This document shows positions 1-9,797 of a stretch of 64,000 bases of DNA, piece after piece. Every line of letters starts with the position of its first letter. Position 1 is the first letter of the stretch. The translations under genes were made by a program, and so were the position numbers. Where the stretch lies: contig NC_079495.1 in NCBI RefSeq assembly GCF_030052815.1, forward strand, positions 48,957,043 through 49,021,042. The letters are read 5' to 3'. The notes below the pieces were generated by a model. The model worked only from the letters and a program-made list of their open reading frames with translations, had not been told where the DNA came from and searched no databases. Origin of the DNA: Hevea brasiliensis (lineage: Eukaryota > Streptophyta > Magnoliopsida > Malpighiales > Euphorbiaceae).

Positions 1-1268
1 GCTTTTTAGCCATACTGACTGCATACGTGGTTGACATTCTGTGTCCCATGGTATGACGGCCCGAGGCACCGTGGTGTCCAGTGCCAACGACCCGTTATCC
101 AGTTTAGTCAGCTTGTCGTAGGTTACTTGGGTAGTCTAATTTATTAAAATAAGTTATGAATATTAGTAATTAAAAATGCTAGAAAGTAAATAAATGAGAA
201 GAAGTTCTGAAATAAATTAGATTAGCTTCAAAAATTTATTCCTTAGAATGATTTGAAGTAAATTAAACTAGTTCTAAAAATTTTAAATATTACGAAATGA
301 TTGTAAACAACGTAAAAAGTATCAAGGAAGTGATAAAAAGACTAATAGAAGAATTATAACTTAAATAACATTACAAATGTGATTTTCATAAGAATATAAG
401 TATAAATTTTAGATTTATTTGTACATTATATAAATGATTATTGTAAACTTATGAAAGAAGTGATTCTAGAGAGCAACATAAATGACGAAATATATATTGT
501 ATGGAAAATTTCATATGAACCAAGTAAAATTCTTGAGTTTAGAAAATATGCTCCAATTATTTTTACCTGTTATATTATTTCCTAGTTATATTATTGCACT
601 ACTAAGCAGCAATGCTTAGCGCGATGGATTTGTTTCCTCGCGCAGGTACTGCAGTTAAAGCCCAGCGAATACTAAACAGAGATTTTGGAGTCTGATCTGC
701 AGAGTGTTCAAGGTTGTCACCTCCTCAGCAATGCATGTAGATAGGACCCATATAGATCATATTATGTATTTTGTATATTATAATTAGTTATTATTTATAA
801 TGTAAACTATGAATTGTATGTTGAAATATAGATTATGGAACTGTAATTAATTTGTAGATCATGTAAATTATGAAATTATGTAATTATTTTGTAAATTATG
901 TAAATTAAGGAAATTTGAAAATTTTGCTTATGTAATTTGAGAATGTTTACATATGAATTGAGTATGAATAGATTCATACAAATGAGTATGTGAATTACAA
1001 GAATTGAATGTGAGATGAATATGATGAGCATGAATGATATTTTTATTGTAAAATATTATTGAAAATTTCAAGCAGGTGAATAGTGAAATACGTTAACTGA
1101 TGATAAAATAGGGAAAACTCCGCTGGTTTTTCCATAGAAAAATAATTGATATTAAATTAAACGAATTCAAAATTACGAAAATAATAAAGTAAGATAAGAT
1201 AGGGTACTCCGGCACCAAATGTAATACGCCTCGCTCGGTTACACTGTAGTCGGGCGATGGGTGTCACA
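1..1268 (+). mobile_element. Element Y, 3' part of an LTR inserted in X
   Basis: This is the 3' portion of a large LTR whose start lies before the window. It carries, in the usual order, the U3 repeat motif (ATGGCTTTTAGCC-like), the CCATGG and GAGGCACC block, a hairpin pair at 602-643, and the terminal block ending GGGTGTCACA at 1268. It resembles the reverse complement of the B-family LTRs further right but is more diverged. The sequence after 1268 is not a PBS; it is unrelated LTR interior, so Y is a solo LTR or a 3' LTR nested in element X. The 5 bases after it (CTACA) are the candidate target duplication but the left flank is outside the window. No coding capacity is visible. Confidence 0.8.
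602..643 (+). promoter_or_regulatory. Conserved LTR double hairpin, copy in Y
   Basis: Stem 1 pairs CTAAGCA with TGCTTAG around a GCAA loop (602-619). Stem 2 pairs GCGCGA with TCGCGC (619-624 and 638-643). The pair lies about 625-665 bp before the LTR end. It is homologous to hairpins in every other LTR of the assemblage. Confidence 0.75.
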
Positions 1269-2150
1269 CTACATAACTAGAAAAATTATGATTCTTGAAC
1301 TTGAGTGATCCTAAGACATAAGGTAACAACTCATATAAAGGATATTAGGTCTAAAAATGACTGTAGCATACCCAAATTATTAGAATAAATTAGACTCCAG
1401 AATTTGCCTGGTTCTGGACCCAGAAAGGGCTAATGAACCAGTTATGGTGTTTAGGCCATAACTTGAGATAAAAAAACTCCAAATTGAGTGATTCAAAAAG
1501 GGAATTAAAGAAGACACAAAAAAGAACAACTTTGATGAAGAAAAGTTTGGCAAATTCTCACTATAGTTTAGAGCAATAGAACAATAAACATAGGACACAA
1601 AAACTGAATTTTTGAAAATACTTCTAGGAGGCTTTGAAGTGCAATTGGTAATCAATGCAAACAAATTTAGAACTCAAAATGTGAGATCTTAGTGTAATTA
1701 GGATTAACATATTTACTAGGTATGAAAAGTCCACTTTTTGAGTGAATAGTAAGGTGAATAGTAACCTCAATAATATTAATGCAAAGGACCAAAACTTAAA
1801 TTGCGAATGATAAGTTATATAAATAGTGTAATGAATAAATGAATCATATTAATGTTTGAATGAGACATTAGTTCTTATTATTGTAGAAAGGAAAAATACT
1901 TTGAGTTCAATGGTATAGAAGGATAATAGATATGAATTATGATCGTATGAATTATCAAATGAATGTATAAATTATAATGAATACATAAATTATGTAGAAT
2001 TGTATTTTAGAAATTTAAACTTCTGCTAGAAATAGAATTGAAATATTATAAATTATTATTGGAGCTTATAATTAAATAATGAAATAATAAAACATAATAA
2101 CACTTAATGGTACTTATGTGCCCATGTATTGCCTAAATAAGTACCTGTAT

Positions 2151-2240
2151 TTATGGCTTTATGCCCACACTCATGGCTTTTATGCCCGATTACTTGTTAT
2201 CATGGCTTTTAGCCATACTAATATGTTATTATGGCTTTTA
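2151..2240 (+). repeat. Short tandem U3 repeats of X
   Basis: Three to four degenerate units built on ATGGCTTTTATGCC or ATGGCTTTTAGCC recur every 20-30 bp, about 550-600 bp upstream of the hairpin pair. The same cluster occurs in the B-family LTRs. The position in U3 suggests enhancer-like elements, which is inference. Confidence 0.6.
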
Positions 2241-2742
2241 GCAACACTGATTGCATACGTGATTGACGTTCCGTATTTCACGTCCCATGGAATGATGGCC
2301 CGAGCCACCGCGGTGCCCAGTGCCCACGACCCGCTTATCTAGTTTAGTCAACCTGTCATAGGTTACTTGGGCAGTGAAATTTGTTAAGAATAATGTGAAT
2401 TAAATGAATGAATAAGAAAGAAACTAGAATTAGTTTTAAAATTTTATTTACTATGCAATCATTCAAAATACCTAGAAATATATTAGTGAAATGATAAGAA
2501 GATTTGCAAAAAAAATAGAACGTAAATAAATATTACAAATGCGTCTCTAATAATAAATTAGGACTAAATTTAATATTGTTAAATAATTGAATGTTGTATA
2601 TATATTGTTACTGTAAATTTTATACACTAAACATTTTTAAAGAAGGACAAATTAGGATAACAGAAAATTAATATTAGTAATCTCACACGAAATTAAATTA
2701 ATTCTTGAGCATCCAAATATTGCTTCGGTTTTATCTTTATTG

Positions 2743-2814
2743 TATATTATTTTCTTTGTTATATTAGCACCACTAAGCAACAATGCTTAGCACGATGGAT
2801 TTGTTTCCTCGTGC
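2743..2814 (+). promoter_or_regulatory. Putative core promoter and double hairpin of X LTR
   Basis: A TATA-like TATATTAT (2743-2750) lies about 25-30 bp before GCACCACT and the hairpin pair. Stem 1 is CTAAGCA/TGCTTAG with loop ACAA (2773-2790). Stem 2 is GCACGA/TCGTGC (2790-2795 and 2809-2814). Stem 2 differs from the Y copy by a paired G-C to A-T change on both arms, so pairing is kept. The transcription start is inferred from spacing only. Confidence 0.6.
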
Positions 2815-3422
2815 AGGTACTGAAGATAAAGCCCAGTGGATATTAGATTGGGATTTCAGAGTTATGATCTGTAGAGTGTTCAAGGTTGTCACCTCCTTAG
2901 CGATGCATGCAGATAGGGCCCATATAAGTCATTTTATGTATTTTATATATTATAAATATTTCTTACATTGTAATGTAAACTAGAAAATTGTAATTAATAT
3001 TTATGTGTTGTAAATTAATAAATCGGTTAGTTCATATGTGATTAAATTGTATATCATGTAAATTAATGAAGATTGAAAATTTTCACCTATGAGTTAATAA
3101 TGAATGGGAATGTATGGGAATGAATATGAAATTGAATTATATAGAGGATATTCGAATTGATGAGATAATTATGATTAGTATGGATGAGATTTTATTGTGA
3201 AAATATTATTGAATATTCAAGTAGATGAATAGTGAAATACGCCAACTAATAATAAAACAGGGGAAACTCCACTGGTTTCTCCTTAGAAAAATAATTAATA
3301 TTAAAATATAATGAGAATAAATTATTAAAAGAATAAAGTAAGATAAGATAGGGTGCTCCGGCATCGAGTGTGACATGTCTTGCTCGACTACACTGTAGAC
3401 GGGTAAGAGGTGTTGCATTTAT

Positions 3423-3434
3423 TGGTATCAGAGC
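3423..3434 (+). other. Primer binding site of X (tRNA-iMet type)
   Basis: TGGTATCAGAGC follows the LTR end after five bases. This is the standard complement to the 3' end of plant initiator methionine tRNA used by many Ty3/gypsy and Ty1/copia elements. It fixes X as + strand. Confidence 0.93.
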
Positions 3435-3472
3435 ATAGTTTAGGAATTTTTGGTTCTAGATAGAGTCCATAC

Positions 3473-3506
3473 CATGCATTGCATTTGTAAGAGTCGAGGT
3501 GACACT
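3473..3506 (+). other. Conserved leader motif of X (possible packaging signal)
   Basis: A block beginning ATGCATTGCAT and ending GTCGAGGTGACAC lies between the PBS and gag. The same block, near-identical, lies in the untranslated leaders of D (55841-55870), both B internal regions (9711-9743 and 14526-14557) and C (30989-31019). Its retention in gag-less elements suggests a cis-acting role; packaging is inference. Confidence 0.55.
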
Positions 3507-3544
3507 AATACAGATTTGTTTGTTTTTCTTATTTTGGTTAGGAT

Positions 3545-3899
3545 GTGGACCCTTCATCGTACAGAGCAGTCAATGAAGAGGTGGAGAGTCATACTCCACC
3601 AGTGGTTGAAGCTGGAGGCAGGGGGAAACCTACTCCACCAATACCAGAAGTGCCTATACAGCTTCCACTGGCTATGTTTTAGCAAATGGCGGAATTCTTC
3701 AGACAAATGGCAGGAGTTATGCCACCGCTACCACATCCACAACAGAAGTCACATTTAGAAAAGCTCAGAAAATTTAGGGTTGTGAATTTCATGGGTAAGA
3801 AAGAAGAAGACCTAGTGGCAGCTGAGAATTGGCTAGATCGAACCATAAGGTTACTAAAGCAACTCCATTGCACCCCAGAGCAGAACCTGGAGGGTGTTG
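3545..3899 (+). pseudogene. gag: gag pseudogene of X, N-terminal part
   Basis: This frame encodes the N-terminus of a Ty3/gypsy Gag: an acidic start, a QMAEFFRQMAGVMP segment, then the capsid entry QKSHLEKLRKF, AAENWLDRT and LHCTPEQNLE. The homologous frame in D starts with ATG, but here the codon is GTG (3545-3547). A TAG replaces the Gln codon at 3680-3682. Relative to D, 14 residues are missing in frame just before the insertion site, including the segment with the paired tryptophans. The frame is then split at 3899 by solo LTR A and resumes at 26623 in the same phase. The copy cannot make a functional Gag. Confidence 0.9.
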
Positions 3900-4936
3900 T
3901 GTAACACCCCTATATGCATAGTCTAGTATTTTACTATTCTGGTGATCGGTGTCAGTCCGGATAATTAAGAGGATTAGAACCATATTTAAGTCACCTAGAA
4001 AAGCCTGAACAAGAATTAATAGTGATTACTAGAAGGTCAAGTATAAATAAGAAAAACAAAGCATAAAATGTTAAATGAGCCAAGAGTCACAGCGATGGGT
4101 GACCTAACTAGGAAGTGACTACGAGGGCAACTGTAACTCTAAATTTGAACAGGACATTGTGACACCACAATCCTAAGAAGTATTGCATAGTTAGTAGAAA
4201 AGAGAAAATCATAGAAAAGAGTTGATATGTAGGTCAAATAATTAGGTCAGGGTTCCGGAAGAAACACCGAATTATTGATAAACCGAATCAGACCAGCGAG
4301 GGGCAAATTGGTCAATTCACCTCTAGAGGTAACTTATGGCCAACTGTCCAATAAAATCTGAGAAATGAAAATTTTGAAATATGAAATTAAATTAAAGAAG
4401 TATGGTAAAACAAAAGAAAAAGAAAAGAAAAGAAAATAGGATTATGACATCATCAACCATATGTAAGCATGATCTAATAAAAGGAATTTAATTTTTATTT
4501 AATTAAGTAATTTCTATTAGACACCTTAAAAGTAAATAAAGGAAAAAAAAAAGGAAAAGAGTCATTTTCTTTATTTGGAGCTCCATGGACGAATAGCACT
4601 CACTCTCTCTCTACACATTTCTTCATCTTTCTCACTAGATTTTCCCCAAGTCTTCACCTTAAAACACCTAGTAGTCTTCATAAAAAAATTCTCCTTACCT
4701 CTTGAGGAGTCACTTGGGAGCATAAAAAAGAAAGGAATTGGAAGTAACAAGCTTAAAGATTTTCATTAAGAGAGGTTAGTGCCCATTAATCTATTATTTT
4801 CATGTATTCCTTGTAAACTAGCTTAAAGATGATCAAATAAGTAAGAAATTGAAAGAAATTATGGGTGAATTTGAGAAGTGTAAATTTCAGCCATCAAGTA
4901 GTGAACTAGGGCTTGCTTGAGTTTGATGAATTTAAA
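3900..4936 (+). mobile_element. Solo LTR A, 5' arm
   Basis: The LTR starts TGTAACACC directly after TGTTG (3895-3899), the same 5 bases that follow its other end (26618-26622), so the target duplication is intact. The head carries the CTATTCTGGTGATCGGTGTC block shared by other LTRs here. It then holds a segment like the other A copies: a GCGATGGGTGAC motif, a GGGGCAAATTGGTCAATT block, A-rich sequence near 4390-4440 and a TATGACATCATC motif. It is cut at 4937 by A'. The whole LTR, arms summed, is about 3.4 kb, with no internal region or second LTR, so it is a solo LTR. Confidence 0.93.
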
Positions 4937-4987
4937 TGTAATACCTTATTTACATAGCCTGGTATATGTTATTGTTCTGGTGATCGG
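4937..4987 (+). mobile_element. Solo LTR A', 5' stub
   Basis: This is the first 51 bp of a second A-family LTR, starting TGTAATACC, inserted in A with the 5-bp duplication TTAAA (4932-4936 and 24228-24232). It includes the TTCTGGTGATCGGTG head block and is cut at 4988 by the B array. It resumes at 19000 after a loss of roughly 10 bp compared with sister LTRs. Confidence 0.88.
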
Positions 4988-5642
4988 TGTGACACCCCTT
5001 ACCCGACTACAGTGTAGCCGAGCAAGTTATGCCACTCAGTGTGTCAGAGCACTCTATTTTATCTGATTTCATTACAGTCCTTGATTTATTTATTCAAAAA
5101 CTTTATTGAAGATTTAGGCTATTTTTACTTTTATCAGAATCTAACTCAGTTGGAAATTTCAAAAATTTTAACGATAATCCGACAAAGTGTCGGCTGTAAT
5201 TTGGACTAACAGTTCTTCTGAACCTGCCAAAGACAATTTCAATATATACTCAATTTCTCAAACTTAATAGTCTCAAAAATTTTCAAACATAATGTATCTC
5301 ATTGCAGTATCCAGATTTCTCAGAAATCTCATTAGATTTTCAATATCTCAATATTCACAAGTATAATCTCATTATAACTCAAATTCAATTCACATACTAA
5401 AATACTTACTTTGAATAGCTTCCATAATTCATAGGTTAATTACATGAGTTTATTTTGTACAAGATATACAAATAATTTACAATGTGCTAGGAATGAACAA
5501 TATACATAACATGTATAAAATGAGCCCTATCTACATGTATTGCTGAGGAGGTGACAATCTTGAACTCTTCTGACACTTCTGCAGATCTGGACTCCAAAAA
5601 TCTCAGTCGACAGTCTACTGCTGAGGAAGCAATTCCATCGCG

Positions 5643-5660
5643 CTAAGCATTTCTGCTTAG
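5643..5660 (-). promoter_or_regulatory. Conserved LTR hairpin, B LTR1
   Basis: On the - strand, CTAAGCA and TGCTTAG pair around GAAA, a GNRA-type tetraloop. An AT-rich TATA-like stretch lies about 25 bp before it. The second stem seen in Y, X and C is degenerate here. Confidence 0.65.
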
Positions 5661-6130
5661 TGGTGCAATAATATAACCAGAAATAATATATACAAGTAAA
5701 GAAAGAAATAAATGATAATTCAGATACTCAGAGTCAATTTAATTTGGTATGGTATTTCTAGTATCAACGATCTTATATACTAGTTTGTTCCTCTTTGGAA
5801 GTGCTTAGTTTATAACTTTTCAGTAATACTAGCATGTATATAATTTATTCTATCTGTATTGTATTTCAAGTCTGTACGGTTCTGCAATTTATATTTTTGT
5901 TATGTTTCTTTTGCTAATCTCTTTTGCTTATTCATTCAATACTTAATTTAATTGTACTGGATTTTCATTATACTTAACTTAACTTAGCTGAATTGAATAA
6001 TACTTTAATTGACGCCCAAGTAACCTATACTAGACGCATCGATCGATAACGGGTCGTTGGCACTGGACACCGCGGTGCCTCGGGCCATCATACCATGGGA
6101 CGCAGAACGTCAACCACGTATGCAGTCAGT

Positions 6131-6233
6131 ATGGCTAAAGAGCCATGATATCACATAATCGGCATAAAAGCCATGAATACGGGCATAAAAGCCATGGATA
6201 CGGGCATAAAGCCATGAATACAGGCATAAAGCC
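6131..6233 (-). repeat. Short tandem U3 repeats, B LTR1
   Basis: Four degenerate units of about 20-25 bp built on GGCATAAAAGCCATGAATAC (as read on +) follow one another. The same array is in LTR2 (about 10930-11055) and LTR3 (about 15730-15860), and in B' on the other strand. Confidence 0.65.
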
Positions 6234-8877
6234 TTTCCTTTTCAGCATCGCTAAAACAATACCCTATTGGCATGCCAAACTATCCAAACCAATCTTGTTA
6301 GGTATACTAGGGCATTTGATACTTTAAAATATTAATATATTGTGCTTTATGACTTCATTATTTCATGATAAATTTCAATCATAATTCATACATTCATTTG
6401 ATCATTTATATGATCACAATTCACATCAATTATCCTTTTATACCATTGTACTCAAAATACTTCTCCTCTTTACAATAATGAGAACTAATGTCTCATTCAT
6501 ACATTTATATGGTTTATTTATCCATTCATTATGTTATTCATATTGATCCCAATTCTAAACAATGGTTCACATGTACCATTGTATTCAAAACATTTTTCCT
6601 TTCTCATTTATACATTCAAGAGTCTACTTATGTAATTACAAATTTTATATTTCAAGTTGAGTTTCTAATATTTTATGAATTCCATTTGTGATGGGCATAT
6701 AAGCCCTAACTATCTATTCACATCAATTAGGTGACTTATTTTTCATGTTTCAAGTAATCCATAAACATTTCATGGATTTCAAATTTATGGCCTTAATTCC
6801 TTTTTAACAATTTTGACTAGGATGCATAGTCTATATTTGTCATACAATTCTAAGCATTTAAGCTTAGAATTGGTTCTAGGTCTTCATCTTAATTCACTAA
6901 TCATTTTGATTACTATTCACCATACTAGTCAACCAAAATGTTGACCTTTTTATACTTAATGGATATATTAATTCTAATTACACCAAGATCCCACATTTTG
7001 AGTTTTACATCTACTAGTATTAATTGCCAATTGCAATTTAAAGTCCCCTAGATGCATTTCTAATTTCAAATTTTGAATTTCAAGTTTTGGTGTCACTATT
7101 CACCTCATTGGTCAACAAAAATGTTGACTTTTGCATAGACAATAGGTACATTGGTCTTAACAATCCCGATGTACCACATTTTGCATTTAAAACTTGTTAG
7201 AATCAATTACCAAATCCATTTCCAAGCTTATTTCAAGTTTTCATGTCACTATTCACTTCATTAGTCAACTAAAATGTTGACTTTTGCATAAAAAATATGT
7301 ACATTGACTTTGGCACTTCAAACATACTACATTTTTCATTTAAAACTTGTTGGTTTTGGTCACTTTCTCAAAACTTAGGTCATTTTGGCAAAATTGCCAA
7401 TTTTCGGTTTTGGTGCTTCGAAGTTGCACTGTTTCATTGGTCGATTTACTGTTGGAATTTAACAAAACTTCCTTCATAGAAAATGTTCCTTATTTTGTCT
7501 AGTTGAATTTCTTTTTTTGAATCACTCCATTTGGAGTTTTGTAGCTCAAGTTATGGCCAAAATAAGTTTACTGTTCACGTGCACTGTTCATGCTGAGATT
7601 TTGGGTCTGGCAGATTTTTGGTCCAAATTTGGTTAGTAATTTGATCAAGTTAAGTTCATAATTTGGTCTAACTTTCTTCTTATGAAATTTTCTACCATAC
7701 CTTAGGTTTCCATCGGTTCAAGAATCGCCTAAATCCGAGTTTTCTAGAGAGAGTTATAGTCCTCCAAACATTGCTGCTCAAATGAAAATCTGCAGAGTTG
7801 CAGGTTTGAACAGTAACTGTGACTGCCATTTGGGTTAGGTTCTGGTCATAATTTGGGGTAGGTTTCTTCATGAAAGTTGTTTTTCTATGTCTTAACTTGT
7901 TTCTGTAAAAATTTCAGGTCAATTGACCAAATCTACAGTGAGTTATGGCCAAATGAACAGTTACTGTTCATTTGGTCATTTCTGCAGGGGCTGTTGCAGG
8001 GTGTCCGGATTGGGGCCAAGTTTTGGTCCACTTGCTTTGGTCTTTTGGGCACGGTTTCTTCAGTAAAAATGTGTCATTATAAGCCTAGTTTCATGTCCAA
8101 TTTTCCAAACACCAATTGGACCTACACAGCCAAAGTTATGGCAGTGCAAGTGGACTGAATTTTCAGTCCCTCTGCTGCACTAACAAGGCAGCCTACACAT
8201 TCACTTGGCTATACTATTTTCAGTCCAATTCATGGTCAACATACCTAAAATGGTCACTAATTGACTATTAAAATGTGCTCTAACAATTTCATAAGCCAAA
8301 TCAATTTTTCACTTCTCAAAACCCTAATGTCCAATTCAATTTGCCCATAAACCTCAATTAGCACACTAGTTCAACATCCATGCATATTCATACCTTAAAC
8401 ATCATTTCTATCCACTCTAAATTCATTAAAACAATCAAACTCATCCTTCCTTAGGGCTGCCAAAAATTCAAGGGATGCATACCCTTAACTTTTATTCATT
8501 TAATTTACAATTTCTCACTTATTTCAAGCTTCTAACATGGAATCGAAGAAGTATATATATAAGTAGGCACTAACCTCACTTTAACCTCTTGTAGGAAAGA
8601 TTTCTCCAAGTTAAATCTTCATTTTCTTGTACTCTCTTGGCTGCCAAACACTTCCTCTAGGTCCAAGGATTCATTTTAGTGTTGGGGACTTGAGGAAATA
8701 TGGTGAGGAAGCATGAGAAATGAAGCTTTTGTTTGAAAATCAATGGAGGGAGAAGAGGGAGAGATTCACGTTTTGGCTGAAGAAGAAGAAGGAAACAGCA
8801 GAATTTTGAGTCCATTTGTCTCTTTTAATTGTTTAAAAAAAGACTTATTGAATGGTGATTGGTGGAGGGTATGTAAA

Positions 8878-8895
8878 TGACATCATGTGATGTCA
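8878..8895. promoter_or_regulatory. Inverted repeat TGACATCA-TG-TGATGTCA in U3
   Basis: A perfect 8-bp inverted repeat with a 2-bp spacer, also at 13701-13718 and 18507-18524 in the sister LTRs and, with a 3-bp spacer, at 58467-58485 in D. The half-sites resemble TGAC-core bZIP sites; binding is not shown. Confidence 0.4.
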
Positions 8896-9441
8896 TTATC
8901 CCTAATTTCCTTCATTTTTCTTTTCTTTTCTTTTCTACCACATTTCAATTTAATTTTTAGCAATATTTCTTCATATTTTATGTCATATTAATTATTTACT
9001 TAACTAGACAAGTCGGCCAAAAATCACCTCTGAAGGCGAAATGACCAAAATGCCCTCCGTTTGGCTTAACGGGTCAAAATTATGCTGTCTGGAGATTGAA
9101 AAATTTTTCTAAATATTTTCTTGGCATTCTAATGCCATGGGAACCTCAATGACCCTTCTCTGGAGTCCCAAAAATTATTTTACAATTTTTCCCCCTGGTC
9201 TAGGGCTCCTCGTTGCGAGAACCGCAACTTACCTCTGGTTACCCATCGCTTGGGCACCGGCTCTTTTGACTTAACTGTATTTTATTTCTAAAATTTTTCC
9301 TAAATTTTTCTTATTAATATTTGAGTTAATTATGGTTCTTTACTTTAGTTTAAATATTTTTCCAGACGTTCTAGCTGTCTGGACCGACACCGGTCACCGG
9401 AACAGTAGACTGTACGGAGTTGCTACAGTGAGGGTGTTACA

Positions 9442-9797
9442 ATTCTTCCCCTCTAATTTAAATTTCGTCCTCGAAATTTACCCAGTGTAAATAGTCGAGG
9501 AGCTACTACCTCTTTATTTCTTCACCTTTCCGTGTTATCCTACTTCACTTTCTCCTTAGTCTCAATCCTATCCTCAAACAGTTATGTACTCATCCTTTTT
9601 TCATCTTAAATATAGTCTCCTTCTTATTTCCATTCGCTATCTCATTGTCTCTTCACTCTCTTATTCCATACCCTAACCTAAAATAAACAGGAAATACATA
9701 TCTGCAATAGTGTCACCTCGACTCTTATGAATGCAATGCATGATATGCAGTCTATCTAGGTCCAGAAACGCCTAAACCGCGCTCTGATTCCACTAAA
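9442..9797 (-). mobile_element. B array, internal region 1 (356 bp, non-coding)
   Basis: Between the LTRs lie only a polypurine tract (AGAGGGGAAGAA on -, 9443-9454), a remnant of the usual end of pol (CGAGGACGAAATTT on -), about 200 bp of CT-rich sequence on +, the leader motif (9711-9743), and a PBS (TGGAATCAGAGC on -, 9781-9792, one mismatch from the iMet consensus). No gag, protease, RT, RNase H or integrase is present. An element of this build can only move with proteins supplied in trans. Confidence 0.9.

Larger units (their letters stand above)
1269..3417 (+). mobile_element. Element X, 5' LTR (3' portion)
   Basis: This LTR piece runs up to the terminal GGTGTTGCA at 3417, with the PBS five bases later, which makes it the 5' LTR of the gag-bearing element X on the + strand. 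Its left part is cut by Y. It contains, in order, the degenerate module motifs (for example the block around 1455-1540 resembling the B-family U3), short tandem ATGGCTTTTATGCC-like repeats (2151-2240), the palindrome CACCGCGGTG, a TATA-like TATATTAT (2743-2750), and the conserved hairpin pair (2773-2814). Small open frames here are antisense or random and show no domain. Confidence 0.85.
4988..9441 (-). mobile_element. B array, LTR1 (leftmost)
   Basis: The LTR is 4,454 bp and bounded by TGTGACACC and GGGTGTTACA on the + strand. Read on the - strand it has the U3 head with CCGGTGACC near 9400, an inverted repeat TGACATCA-TG-TGATGTCA (8878-8895), four degenerate modules with anchors near 7471, 7675, 7865 and 8057, short tandem repeats at 6131-6233, the palindrome CACCGCGGTG at 6068-6077, a TATA-like box near 5683, and the hairpin at 5643-5660. 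Its length is exceptional for a plant LTR. Open frames at 6488-6691 and 7877-8158 repeat in the sister LTRs only because the DNA does. Confidence 0.93.

Noticed and set aside
3423..3434. tRNA-like sequence
   Set aside because: Only the 12-base complement of tRNA-iMet is present, as a primer binding site; no cloverleaf is found around it.
3450..3758. 102-residue frame at the start of X's internal region
   Set aside because: It overlaps the gag frame in another phase; the gag homology and phase continuity with 26623-26809 favour the other frame.
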